The notes beneath the pieces are model-generated. The model was not told the origin of the DNA, did no database searches, and was given only the letters and a program-made list of their open reading frames with translations. Positions 44,201-56,700 of a DNA stretch of 64,000 nt are shown here, piece by piece; position 1 is the stretch's first letter, and each line of letters begins with the position of its first letter. Location of the stretch: positions 116,257,001 to 116,321,000 of the forward strand of contig CM075655.1 of NCBI GenBank assembly GCA_037953625.1. The letters are read 5' to 3'. Source of the DNA: Crotalaria pallida (taxonomy: Eukaryota; Streptophyta; Magnoliopsida; Fabales; Fabaceae). A program made the translations under genes and the position numbers.

Positions 44201-45642
44201 CAACAAGAAAGTGACGATGACTTAAATACTAGTCCACAGAAAAATCAATGACATGGTCAATTTTTCCAACATGATTGCCATAACTAACCAAGAAGATTGT
44301 CATCTAAATAAGCCTGGGTATTAAAGTTTAAAGCCACATCCAGGAAACCCCCAATTGCTCCAGAAACCATGGCCTGGAATGACATTCAAAAATATAAAAT
44401 AAGAAGAGGTTGGAATAAAGAAATCAAACCCATAGATCATACACTTTCCTTTAATACTTCCACATTTGAAACAGTAAAGGACTCTAACCTTCAAACGAGG
44501 CATGGTGACTGTTGGAGCTGCAGCTATTGCATGATATCCAACAGCCATACCATTTGCCAACAATGACTGGGTATATGGCATAGCTTCCATAAAAGCCTTG
44601 CTTGGAGGCTGACCCTTCTTGCCTAGCACAAATTCTGCTGGAAGACCATCAATGACCTACAGCAAAATGATTTTACGTGGCAAATTAGTATCTTTAGTAA
44701 TGCCTCACGCCATGAACAACCAAAATATACAAATGACCAAATCATAGACCTCAGAAAGTTTGGTTTTCTCTCAGTCGTACGTACCATTAAGATGAGTCGA
44801 TCATATGAAGGAGGGATCTCAGATACTTCCTACACAGAGATCATTTCCTAAATTTATCAGTAACAATAAAACTGGAAGCAGAAATAGGAATTGGACTAAT
44901 TTGAATCCTTATGAGCAAACAAAGTCTCTTAAAAATGGTTTCGTAGGAAGCACAGACACGACAGAAAAGTGCGACAAATTTTACAAAATTTAGAACACAA
45001 CACGAGTAATATAATGAGTATTATAATACAAGATATAGTGGTATAATAAGTATTATAACACCAAGTGTGTAATATGGGTACATGCTCAACACAGATATGG
45101 CAACTATTTTGAAGTGTTTGTGGCTTTGTGCTTCATAGACGGTTTCCATACCGAGAATTAATGCACAACATTATGACATATGATCCTAACGACATTTCAA
45201 AATTGGTCTTGTCTATCTTTAACCATATGTAAGCAATCAAAATTGAAAGAAAAAAACGCTGAAAAAAGGAGTCATTTTATCATTCAGCTAGCAAACACTC
45301 AAAACGAGTAACTTTTGGGACTAGCAATGAAAATCTTCACCGATCCTTATCACAGCTTAACTTTTTTATCTTGTGAAGTTAAAAATTAAACTGCCACCAT
45401 TTAACAGTCATAACAAATCTCCTATTCGCAACAAACACGAATTCGAGCAGCAGAACAAGTAAAGATATAAATTTCAGCATCAATGAGAATTTAAACTATA
45501 AAATTTGAAGGAACAAAAAAAGTAACAGATAAAGTACCTGATACAGCAACTTAAGGCGATCGGGAGGAAGAGACGCATCATCATCGCTTCGATTTGAAAT
45601 GGCATTGTCGTGGCAAGTTGGAGATCGGAAACTCTCGGAACC

Positions 45643-45679
<37 letters not shown>

Positions 45680-45732
45680 TCGATGAATCTGAATGATAGG
45701 AAAAAAAAAGAAAGAAAGAAAGGAGAGAGAAA

Positions 45733-45768
<36 letters not shown>

Positions 45769-45907
45769 GGCCGGAGAGAGCTGGTTTGATGGGGAAGAAA
45801 CCGAAGACGAAGATAGAGAGACCGAAGAACTGTATTATAACTGCTGCTATGGTTAATAGTGTGAGATTAGTGCATGAAGAAGAAGAAGAAGAAGAAATCG
45901 AAGACAT
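38276..45907 (-). CDS. PIGG: GPI ethanolamine phosphate transferase 2 (PIG-G/GPI7 type), 997 aa
   Basis: ER membrane enzyme that adds ethanolamine phosphate to the second mannose of GPI anchors. Seventeen exons (5' to 3'): 45765-45907, 45538-45643, 44785-44829, 44489-44656, 44289-44373, 44091-44197, 43714-43794, 43419-43471, 43237-43339, 42510-42653, 42008-42104, 41612-41837, 41428-41521, 40242-41249, 39003-39095, 38607-38887, 38276-38435; 2,994 nt, in frame. An N-terminal signal anchor (LTIAAVIIQFFGLSIFVFGF) precedes a luminal alkaline-phosphatase-like domain: metal Asp in MVIDGLP (D101), nucleophile Thr in APTVTMPR (about T147), LDHVGH (D253, H257), SDHGM (D302, H303) and GNHGG (H311). Multiple membrane helices fill exons 14-17. 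The wording resembles the plant PIG-G group more than PIG-N or PIG-O. All residues expected for catalysis are present. Intron 1 is only 121 bp and mostly CT repeats. Confidence 0.9.
45644..45764 (-). repeat. CT-microsatellite intron 1 of the PIG-G gene
   Basis: On the coding strand this 121-bp intron starts GTCTCTCTCT and ends TCTCTCAG; two long CT runs (45650-45674 and 45736-45763) and pyrimidine-rich sequence make up most of it. It doubles as a polypyrimidine tract. Confidence 0.9.
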
Positions 45908-47748
45908 ATTTCACGAAACAAAGGAATTGATGGGGGAGGGAAAGGAGGAATCGCTTGCAAATTGCGACGGGTAATATTGGGTGGGAAATGAGGATTACGA
46001 CGTGCTGCTGCCACCATGGGTAATTTTGTCATTCCATTCGTAATAGAGTAATATACAACGAGTAGTCTTTGCTCATTAGCCACTACTATCTCTTAAAAAT
46101 GCCAAATTAAGCAAAAGATTGACATTTTTGATGCTTTGGTTTAAACTAAACTTGGGATATCAAGGTTAACTAATTAAAGAATGGCCACACCATTTTTTGG
46201 GATATATGACAACGAAAGAAAAACTTGAAATGAAGGCAAAAGAGTATATTATTTTCCTCACCTATCATCTTTTATCCTTCATCTTTAATTTTGTCTTTTC
46301 CTTCTTTTCTTTAATTCTTTTCACATCATCACTCAACTTTCTTTTCATTATTACCTCTCTTTCCAACATGTTACAATAGAAAAAACATATTTAACATTTT
46401 GCTTAGAGTTTGCTTCATTGTACAAAATCAAAGGTTTAAAATTTCATGTTAGTTCTTCCAAATTGTGAGTGGCTAAACTCCTAAAGATGTGAGCCTATGT
46501 ATATTACCAATAAACTCATACGAAGTTTAATATTTTAACTTACTTTTTAGGATTTACGCCCTCGGTAGTTTAATTTAATGTGTTAAAATAGATCATAGAA
46601 GAATATTTTTGTGAGACCCCTTATTGAAGGAAAAGAAAATTGGCCAAATAATAAATGAAAAATTATTAGGCATGCAATTGCAATGATCCTGTATCCATTT
46701 TTTCATCCACTATCTACCATCCACTTTCCAAAAATCAAGTGAATTACAAGAAAATGGCTTGGAATACAAGGTCCAAAAACAAATAAATATCAATACTTAA
46801 AAGCAAATGGGGAAGTAATTTTGTTACCCTATAGTGAGACTTTACCACTCGACAACTTATTTGAAAATTTGAAAACACCCTTTTACTAAAACACACACCA
46901 CGCCCTATCACGATTTATATCTTTATTTTTTATCATAGGGAATTTATGTGGTTATATAATTCCAATTGTCCCCTATAACTATATGCAAATGCTGTGTGTA
47001 ACTAGATAAATCATTTACAATTTTTCAAGCTCTCATAGAAGTCTTACCTTAATATGTGAGCACCCAAGATCCAATTTAATAATACTTGAACACATTTTAG
47101 AAAAATAATTTGTAGTTAAATATTTTCTAATATAATACTTTTTCTGCCCCCATAAGTAAATAGACGCTGATTAATAACTGCAATTAATACTTTTTCGTAT
47201 ATGATCCATGTACCATCTATCTATTGTTAATTGTTCACCATTATATCTATACCAATAATTAAATGCACATTCTTAAATGTATACAAAGAATTGATAGAGG
47301 AATCTTAAAGAAGGAAATAAAAAAATTAAATCGTTAAGTGATCATTGATTCATTAGAAGATTGTTATGCAACCATCAAAATATTCTTTTATATTTGATTC
47401 AAGTGTCTTTTCTAAGGAGAGTCATGTGAGAATTATGTTCGATCCCAGTGTATTGATATATTGTGTCATCATGGATTGCTGATCACGGAGTTTACTCAAC
47501 GAACGAGCATAAACATGCATTGATGAAGTGGACTCGGACTGTTTTTGGATAGACTACACTCCTGAGCAAAACAGCAGGAGGAAAAGATACAGGAATAAAA
47601 ATTACTTAGTATATAACATACATAGATCATACATAGAATTTCCTCCAATATGCAACTGCAGCCAAACAAAGCCCAAAAGCCTTAGCCATGTAGCACAGCC
47701 AACTCGTGTCATCTAATGCAAGTTCATAACCATCTTGCCCTTTAAAAG
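45908..47748. other. Intergenic region: PIG-G promoter and kinesin 3' flank
   Basis: The two genes are head to tail on the minus strand, 1.8 kb apart. The PIG-G upstream part is unremarkable; no TATA box stands out near 45940-46010. The rest is AT-rich without coding potential or a repeat with recognisable ends. Confidence 0.6.
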
Positions 47749-50700
47749 CTATGTTTTCACATCTTTCAGTGCACCACCCTTTTCAAGTTCACTGACCAGA
47801 TCCCTAAGGGATGGAACCTTCATAGCCAGGGTTCTATATAATCTAGAATACCGTGCTCGAGTACCATCTGCGGTCCTTGCTAAGGCAAGCAAGCTTAGAG
47901 CCTCGGGTAGTTCAGCAAATAATTGCTTCATTTCCTCCAAGCTCATGTTTTCCAAAACAGAGGGTCTAGGGGTAACCCTCACAATCTCACCTCCTTTAGG
48001 TTCCTGAACTCGAGCCTCAGCTTTAATGATTAGTTCCGAATTTGAGTTTGCTCCACATTTGATTATAAATGGTGAGCTATTGCCCGTATTAAATTGGAGG
48101 ACATTCCACTGTGCCACATCAGCTCCAGATCCAGAGCCTAGATCGGTTGATGGTTTGCCAACATGCGAAAGATCTTGAGAGGAGTCATCTTGGTCAGGAA
48201 TCGACTGCATCATGCATAACATAAGAGGGTTTAGGAATCACATAATAAAGGACAGACCCAACTGATGTTAGACAAAGAAATATCTAAATTTCTCTCAAAT
48301 GTTAGGAGACAGAAATTCATTTCAAAATATCTGTTCATTCCTTAATATAAAATTCGATTATAAAGCTGACAGCCAAGCAAACAATTTTTCAGTTTAACGA
48401 TAAAACAAGAAAAAGCAAATAGTCAGAAAAACCAGGTACAATGGTGGATGAGCAGAGAGGATGACTACCATAAACAGGTAAGCAACAGTGCAAATTGATA
48501 GGAAATAGGAAATAGAACTGATACAAATGGATAAAACTCACTATTTCCAGAACAGTGATTATGAAATTATGTATACAGGACACAACGTAGCACAACCTTA
48601 ATCTTTTGGTAGAAGGAAAAATGCATATAGGACACAACATAGCACTAAAAAGCAACATTTTATATACCTCAATCATGCGGCGAGCATCTGCAATGTGCCT
48701 CTGAGCACATGGATGATCAATTTCAAGAAGCGAAGGCATCTGTCCTACTAGTTCATCAAGAGAAACAAGCACTGTTCTTTTCTTACTCTTCCCGATGGTC
48801 TCCATAGTAGAAAGTCTTGTTATATCCTGTTCATATTATAGATTGAATTATCGATTATTCCCTTCTAGAACAGAAAAATTATATATCAACCTACAAATCA
48901 GCCTACACTATAAGGAAAGTGACATGTGTCACAAAGTGGTACTTTGCTTACGACAAATTGTTTAACAAGTGACACATGACACTTTCATGTGGTGTACGCT
49001 TATTTTTAGGGCGATATATCATTACTCACTAGAACACACTACACTCAAGTTTCAAGAACAGTTTCGAAGAAGAAACAAGAACCTTAATTTGCTTCAATAT
49101 GCCATCAAGTGAAATGAGAGATGCTAATCGGGCATCTTCAGCAGCAGTAGCTGGACTTTGAATTGGTGAACCACCATTTTCCAATGTCAATAAAGCTACA
49201 TCACTTCTCATTTGTTGCAAAATCTGAATATAATAAGAAATCAATGTTAGAACATGATAACAAGACGTTCATTAAGAAGTATCCTTTTTTTAATTGCTAA
49301 TTGAACTTCCAATAAATTATAGGTATCACAATTTTTGCATGGAACTTTCACTTCCTTTAATCAAAGCAATTCCATGTAGTATCAATAAAAAATAATGCTT
49401 TGCATTCACTGGTTATACTACAATTTCCTGAGTAACCTTAATCTAGAAAACTAATTTAATGGCAAAATCTACAATTCCTGAATGAACTCTAGATGTATGA
49501 CTCTAAGTTCACACAATTAATTACATGTATGAGTCAAGTTTTAACAGTTGAAAGAATAAAGTACCTTTCTTCTTTTGTGATCAACAGATTCTAGAGCTGA
49601 ACGCAACTTGGTTACTTGCGCTGCATTGTCAGCGTTTTCTGTTGCCAAGGTACCAGCAATATCCTGAGAGAAAAATGTCAGTAAACATGAGATCAACACT
49701 TTATGTAAGGAGAATCAAATAATAAAATCAAAAGATGTTTACATACATTGAAAGCTATTCAAAATGGAGGATTGCTCCTTTTCTTTTACTGGTTTAGGGT
49801 ATGGGAACACGACATCAAGTCCAATTAAGCAAATCACATAGATGCACTCATGCACCTTATCACAGATGGTAATGAAGGACAGCACATTTCAAAGTGTATG
49901 TACTAAATTAGAGAAAATATATTGCAAAGTTCCAAGCAACAGTTTTTTAGCTAACACTGAATTCAATTCAGGATCTGGAATTTAATACAAGGTAAGGTAC
50001 AGTTAAAGAAAACAAGATTAAGGTAGATTGATATCAATAGTAATATAGGAGCATATATTCATGCAGGATAAGAGAAGAGAATAGTATATTAGAAGATAAG
50101 GGAATAGCACGAAGAAGAGGATAAGACATCCTCACAAAGAACAATATCCTTACACCACCTTGTAAAATATTCTGAAAACTAAAAAGTTAATTAACATGGA
50201 CCAGCTTAAAAAATAAGAAGTACACATGAAGAAAATAGACCTTAGAGCTAGTCAAATCTCTTCAGCAACCAATTCTGCATATATGCAAGTCATTTGGGTT
50301 GTGCTGGTTTTGGGCAAGTCTTCTAAAGAACTTTTAAAAAATGTAAACTAAATAAGCAAAGATCTTGTAAAAAACACATCAAAGAGCAAATGACCATTAT
50401 TTAGTATTGCTCTAGGAGAGTCACCTAGAAAGCTTTTATCACAAAAGAATTTTTTTATTAGAGGGGAAAAAAAACAAAAAACAGAGCATAATAGTTTAGC
50501 TCTACCTAAAACGTTTTGATCACATAAAAGAATATTTTTTTATGGGAAATGTTGACAAGTACCTTTAGGGCATTGTTTAAGGAAGCAAAACAAGTAATTT
50601 AACATTGAGAAATGATATCTTTAACTTATGAGAAGTGGAAATATGCATACACATTGAAACCAAAAAAAAAAAAAAAAAAACTTATGAGAAGTGTTGGAAT

Positions 50701-53700
50701 TGTATTTCCGATGTTCACTTACTCTTTTTATATCCCTTAAAGATTGCCCTTAGGGCACTCGTTAACACAACCCTTTTTCTATTACAGAAGAGAGAAAATT
50801 TTCAAGAACAATGCATATTGTAATTTATTAAAAGTTACATAGAACCGAAGACCCAGCATAGAAGGCTAGAAGCTAACATTCCATCTACGTGAAGCTTGTT
50901 GCTACTTGCCAACCACTTTGTGTATCCACCAAAAGACACTCCTTAGAAGTGGCCATTAGCTAAATACCAAAACAAAGCTAAGAAAGAAACATTATCCCAT
51001 AAATGATGCCAATGTTACTACCTAGGCTAAGGTCTAGCATGTTTGTATCATATGTAATAAACATTTAACGAAATTAAACCATCTCTCAAGTCACAATCAA
51101 AAGGTGAACAGGGCATCTTCCAGCCGGTCAAGAACATCAAGTGTACTGTTTTCAGTGAAAATAATAATTCTAGACAGATTTAAGATGAGGCATACCTTCA
51201 AGTGCTTCAGTTGAGAAGTATAGACACGTTTTGAATATTCAAATAAAAGTTGGCCTAGCGCATCAGTCTGGGGAGGCAGAGCAGCACCAAGTCCAGCCAT
51301 CCAACCATCCATAATTGCAGTTGAAATAAGCTCCAACTGACCTGTTGACCCTCCAAGTGCATCACTTCCGGTAACTGACAGAAAATCAAAGTTCTCTGCA
51401 AGCCAGGATCTAATTTGACGCTGCAGCTCACCCGCTGGAGTATGTACAAAGAGTGCAGCAAGAGCTTTGTTTCCTGTTGCAAAACTTTTGGCGTCCTCAG
51501 TAATTTCTCTAAGCTTTCCACCAGTTACCTGCTGTCTCCAGGTGTCCTGTGCAGTTTATTTCAAATTGTAAAGTTAACATGGTTTAAACTTTAAAATAAT
51601 AATATTAAATAAATAATTACCTCACAAAAAAAAATATTAGAGGATAATAGCCACTACCTCATCAATCCCACGTATCTTCAATACAACAGATGACAATTTG
51701 GACTTCTTTTCTGGCTTTAGATTCACTCTAAATCCTTTGATCTGCTCATCGGCATATTGCACGGTAGATCTTCCAGGACTACTCCCTCGGCTGGAACTTC
51801 TACTACGTCCAGTATTAGCCTTTTCAAGAAAGAACTCAACTGGGGAGACCTTCCCATCCAATGTGCAAGATTTGCCAAATTAACAAAAGTTATGCCAACT
51901 AGATTCAGTATAACACCACCAATACACAGCAAAAACCTTATTACCTTAATGGATTGCAACTCAGGGGATCTAGCAAGCAAAGATCTTATATACAAGATCC
52001 TAACACGGGAAACAAGCATGGTATCCATTACTCGTTTTGGTTCCAGTTTCCGAATAAAAGAGAAAACAGCATCCCGAATTTCAGCAAGTATCTCGTGTTC
52101 TCTGGAGGCACCAGCTTTGATGACAGCAGCTAGAACCTGCAATGATAATGAAAAATGAACATAAATTCTACCCTGAAATAGATATTATCATGCTGCATTT
52201 ACGTGATTTGGTTTAGGAACATCATCAAGATGCAGAGCAATCAACATTAGAGAAGATATTTTCAAGGGTGTTTCTTTGCGCTTTTACATCTCTTGCAATA
52301 TAGAATTGTGTTTATCGCCTGTCTTTGAGGCTCTGCACATGGTTTTTTAACGGAATTTCCATCACTGATATGCAAAAAAATTGGATCGCTATGTAGCATT
52401 TTTTGGGCAACTTTATTTCGCTGTTTTCATTTTTTTTTTTCAGGAGGTTTTTTCTTTGTCACACAAGATACACTGCCTCTTGTTTCTCTTCAGTAATATA
52501 TTGCAGCAAAATGACTGGTAACCATCAGAAAACTGTAATCAATTAAGCTTCCACATATTTTCAAACTGAATTAAAATATATAAGGGCCAGACTATGGCAA
52601 AGAACTCACAATCAGAACCTGCAAAAAACTGGGTGCATCCAAGCCATTGTATCATAACTAGTACAGAGGTTAGAGCACTCTGAAATTTTCAATTTAAGAT
52701 TTAAATCAGGACTCCTCCCCAAAAATTGACTAGACATGATAATGGAAAGTTCAACAAATCAGCACATAAACTACAATTCAACTATTTCCAACAAACTGAA
52801 CCATATAAACACATCAACATGCATACCAGCATCAGAAGCTTGTTTGCACCATCAGAAACGGCAGCAAGGCCTTCATATTGATCAGGATTAAAATCATTCA
52901 AGGCAGAAGTAAGATATTCCCCAGCAGGAGTTGTCTTAACTTTCTCAGAACCAGATTTAACTAAAGCAACCGTGCCATCGTTCTTATCTGTCGTTAAAGG
53001 TGAAGGAAGAACATCCAAAGGACGAGGTCTAGCATTGTTGCTCGGATCATTCCTGTTCCAAGAGAGCAAAAATAAATCCAATGGTCATATGCTTAAAAAT
53101 ACAACTGTTAAAGTTACAGGAAAAAAGTTATACCTCCCCATATTTCGAGGATGACCATTAACTGAGCTTGTAGATGATGGACTTGAAAGCTGAAAACAAA
53201 GGGTAAATTAATTTAAAAGCTCTATGAAATTTCTTGATCTACCATATGAATTGTTAATTCAAAACAACAGTTATGAAATTCATCATCTACCAAAAAGTTA
53301 TCATGCATACATGACATAATGAATGAGAAAAGCTATTCTGGCAATGGAATAGAATTTGCCTACCTGAGGCGATCCAGGCAGAGGAGCTTTCTCAGTTAAT
53401 CTATCAAACAATTTCTCATTTTCTTCATGCAACCTCTGCAAAACATTGAATTAAGCTCTCAGCAGAAATATATCAAACTAATGAAATCATACCAAAATTG
53501 AATACAGCTAAAAAATAAAACAAAATAAATATTCAGAACTTATGGCATCAAACACTCTTCAGGATGTTGACCTCCTATTCAGGGGTGACTTAGTACATCT
53601 TCTACAATCTAGATTGTTCACCAGAAGAGTGAACCAGAAATGTAAGTTGAGATTTCATGGTTGCAGTTTTAGTATTTTTAACCTTTAACATTAGAAGTAT

Positions 53701-56700
53701 CAAGATGGTTTAGAAAGGATTTTAGATGGGCAGCTGAAGATTAAGAAGAGATGGTGCCACTTGACCAATGGGCCATTTGCTTGCTAAATCTACCCTCAGT
53801 TAAATAATAAAACAAGTTAAAACAGAAAAATTGAAGGTTTAAAGAAGTCAGACAATAACCGCAATAAAATTGGAAACAACAATTTCAAGGCTACTGCAAT
53901 AAGACAGGAAATCGACAAGAATAATAGTAGACCTCAATCAGAGCATCACGTTTCTTGAGTTCCTCTTCTAGTTTCTTTGTTACTGCAGAAGATTCCATGC
54001 CATCGCCAGTTGCCCTGGAGTTGGATAGAGATCCAGACTCTGATTCATGGCCAACACTTGACCTGGTATCACTGGATCTAAGGGCTTCATTGAGTTGTGT
54101 TTCAAGAGTTCCAATTTTAGCCTGAATGAGATAAGACAAACGATGATTACATAAATTAGTTGCCAAGGATGAATAAAGCTGACCAAAAGCATCTAACATC
54201 GATGATGATGATGAATCACTATACCACAAAGCAATAACCAATAGTGGCATGTCTTGGTCTGCGATGGCACAGCATGGTTTGCAGTGCCATGCCACAGAGT
54301 CACAGACTAAGGCATGCAATTGCAGGATGACACACTTGTAGTGGACCACCAACAATATGGCAGACTTAGCACAAGTAAAGCCTAAGGGGCTAATTGAAAA
54401 ACATATAATCTGAATACTTAGAGCCACAAACCCAAATTTCTATCAGCGCTGTCTGAGTGGATTACATCCCCTAGAAGACACTGCTATCTACTCGTGGGCC
54501 TCCGTTCAGGTAGGTATCAGTCTTAGCCCCTAACTCTCCCTCATTCATACACATAGTAAAGAAAGACAAATGTTTTGATTCGCCTCACAGCTAAACAAAC
54601 AGTTCTGCCCCTGTTTTCCATTATTCACATTCAAAAGGTTACTTACCTTGGATGATTGGACAACTACTAAATGGTTAAAGGAGACAAGGCAAACGAGCAT
54701 CTGAAGATTATGCTTGATGATGGATATTGAATCAAAGTTGTCTTCTCATTAAGGGTGTTGGTCCTTTAATCTGTGTGTTTCAATTGGTTGATGGTGAGAA
54801 GAGGGAAATTCTAAAGGCACCCACCTTTTTGGGTTTCCCACCCACACGACACGAGCCAAACCATTCAGACAAGCTGTCGGAATGTATATTTTATACATTC
54901 GGACAGACTAGTTTGGATTGGCACCCAAAAAGGTGGGTGACAAACACAAAAGCAGTGAGAAGTAACCTTCGATGGGTTATATTTATGAGGATATGGACAG
55001 AGTTAATGAAGCCATTGCCAAAACCTCAAAGGAAGATAAAAGAAAATTTCAAGACAATTTTAAAATTATTGACAAAAAATGGAATTGCAGCTTCAACGTG
55101 ATTTGCATGAAGCTGGGTATTTCTTGACTCCAGAATTCCTCTATTCAAATTCCAACATTAACCAAGATAAATGGGTTAATAAGGGTCTGCTGAAATACAT
55201 ACAGACAATGACGATATGTCATTATATTATATTAGAAAGGCTTAAATATCAAAATGGTCTCTGTAAAAGTTGACTCCTTTGAAATTGGTCCCTATAAAAA
55301 AAAAGTTTTTGGTTTTGGTCCCTACATTTACAAAGCATTTTGGTTTTGGTCCCTCTTGTTAAATTTTGGTCCCCATAATTATGTTGGTAGTTTGTTTTGG
55401 TCCCTATATTATTAGAGTTGATAGATTTTGGTCCCTCTACTGTCATGGTTTTTGAATTGGTTCTTTTATGCAGTAGAAGTTGTTTTTTTTTACCCTTGAG
55501 AATTAATGCAAGAATATCATTCTTAATTGGTCATAGAATGTAACACATTACGATTTCGGCATTTTCCATCCATGTCTAACAAGAGGGACCAAAATCAAAA
55601 CGTTTTGTAAATGCAGGGACCAAAACCAAAACGTTCTGTAAATGTAGGGACCAAAACCAAAACTTTTTTTTACAAGGACCGATTTCAAAAACGTCAATAT
55701 TTATAGGGACCATTTTGGTATTTAAGCCTATTAGAAATTAAAACGTTTCATACAGAGGACAATTTTCAAGCATTTTTAACTTGCTATCAGAAAACGGTGC
55801 TACAATATATAAAATACTACGTAAGGACTACATGAACCATTGCAAAGTACCTAATGCATACTTTATGTAAAAATATAATAAATATCAACCTGCAAACTTT
55901 GGATGGTTGAATCTTGCTGTTGTATCTGCACCTTTTGCTCTTGCTCTAACTGTAACAGTTTCTCAACTTGATTTCTAAGCTGAGCATTTTGTTCTTTCTC
56001 TATCTTATGCTTCTCTGCCAGCAAAATATGCTCTGACTGCAGCAAATAAAGCAATGAAGTAGATCAATGGGAAGCCATCTGTTCAAGGCTGAAAATCAAG
56101 CATTGATAAGACAGTATGAAAGTTTGCCAAAAGTAGGCAACAGGAAAAGCTAGATGTGCAAAATATCAAGGACACTCGACCAAAAGTGCAAATGGTTTCA
56201 ATTAGCAATTATTGCAAACAATTGTTAGATTTGAAAAAAAAAAATGGCACAACTGAAAAAATAGATAAAAAAATTGGGATGAGAAAACAGCAACAACAAA
56301 ACACAAGCCTTTCCCTACATGGATCAAACAAAAGGTCATTTATATCTAAATCTTGATTAATGGTTTCACTCATAGTTTTTCTTGGTCTCCCTCTACCTCC
56401 AACTATTGGGCTATCTTACAACTGATTTACTCTTATTGGCGATACTGGTCTCCTTGTCACATGTCCGAACCATCTAAGGGAATAATATTCTACCATCTTT
56501 TCCTCAATAGGTTCTACCCCTACTATCCGTCTAATGCACTCATACCGGATCCTATTCATCCATTGCAACATGCTCATCTTTACAACACGAAGCTCATGCT
56601 CTTTTGGGGTCTGTACCATCAAACATTCTGTATCGTGAAACAATGTGGATCTTATAGTTATTCAATAAGAGTTTCATTTAAGATCGATTGGCACCTTTCG

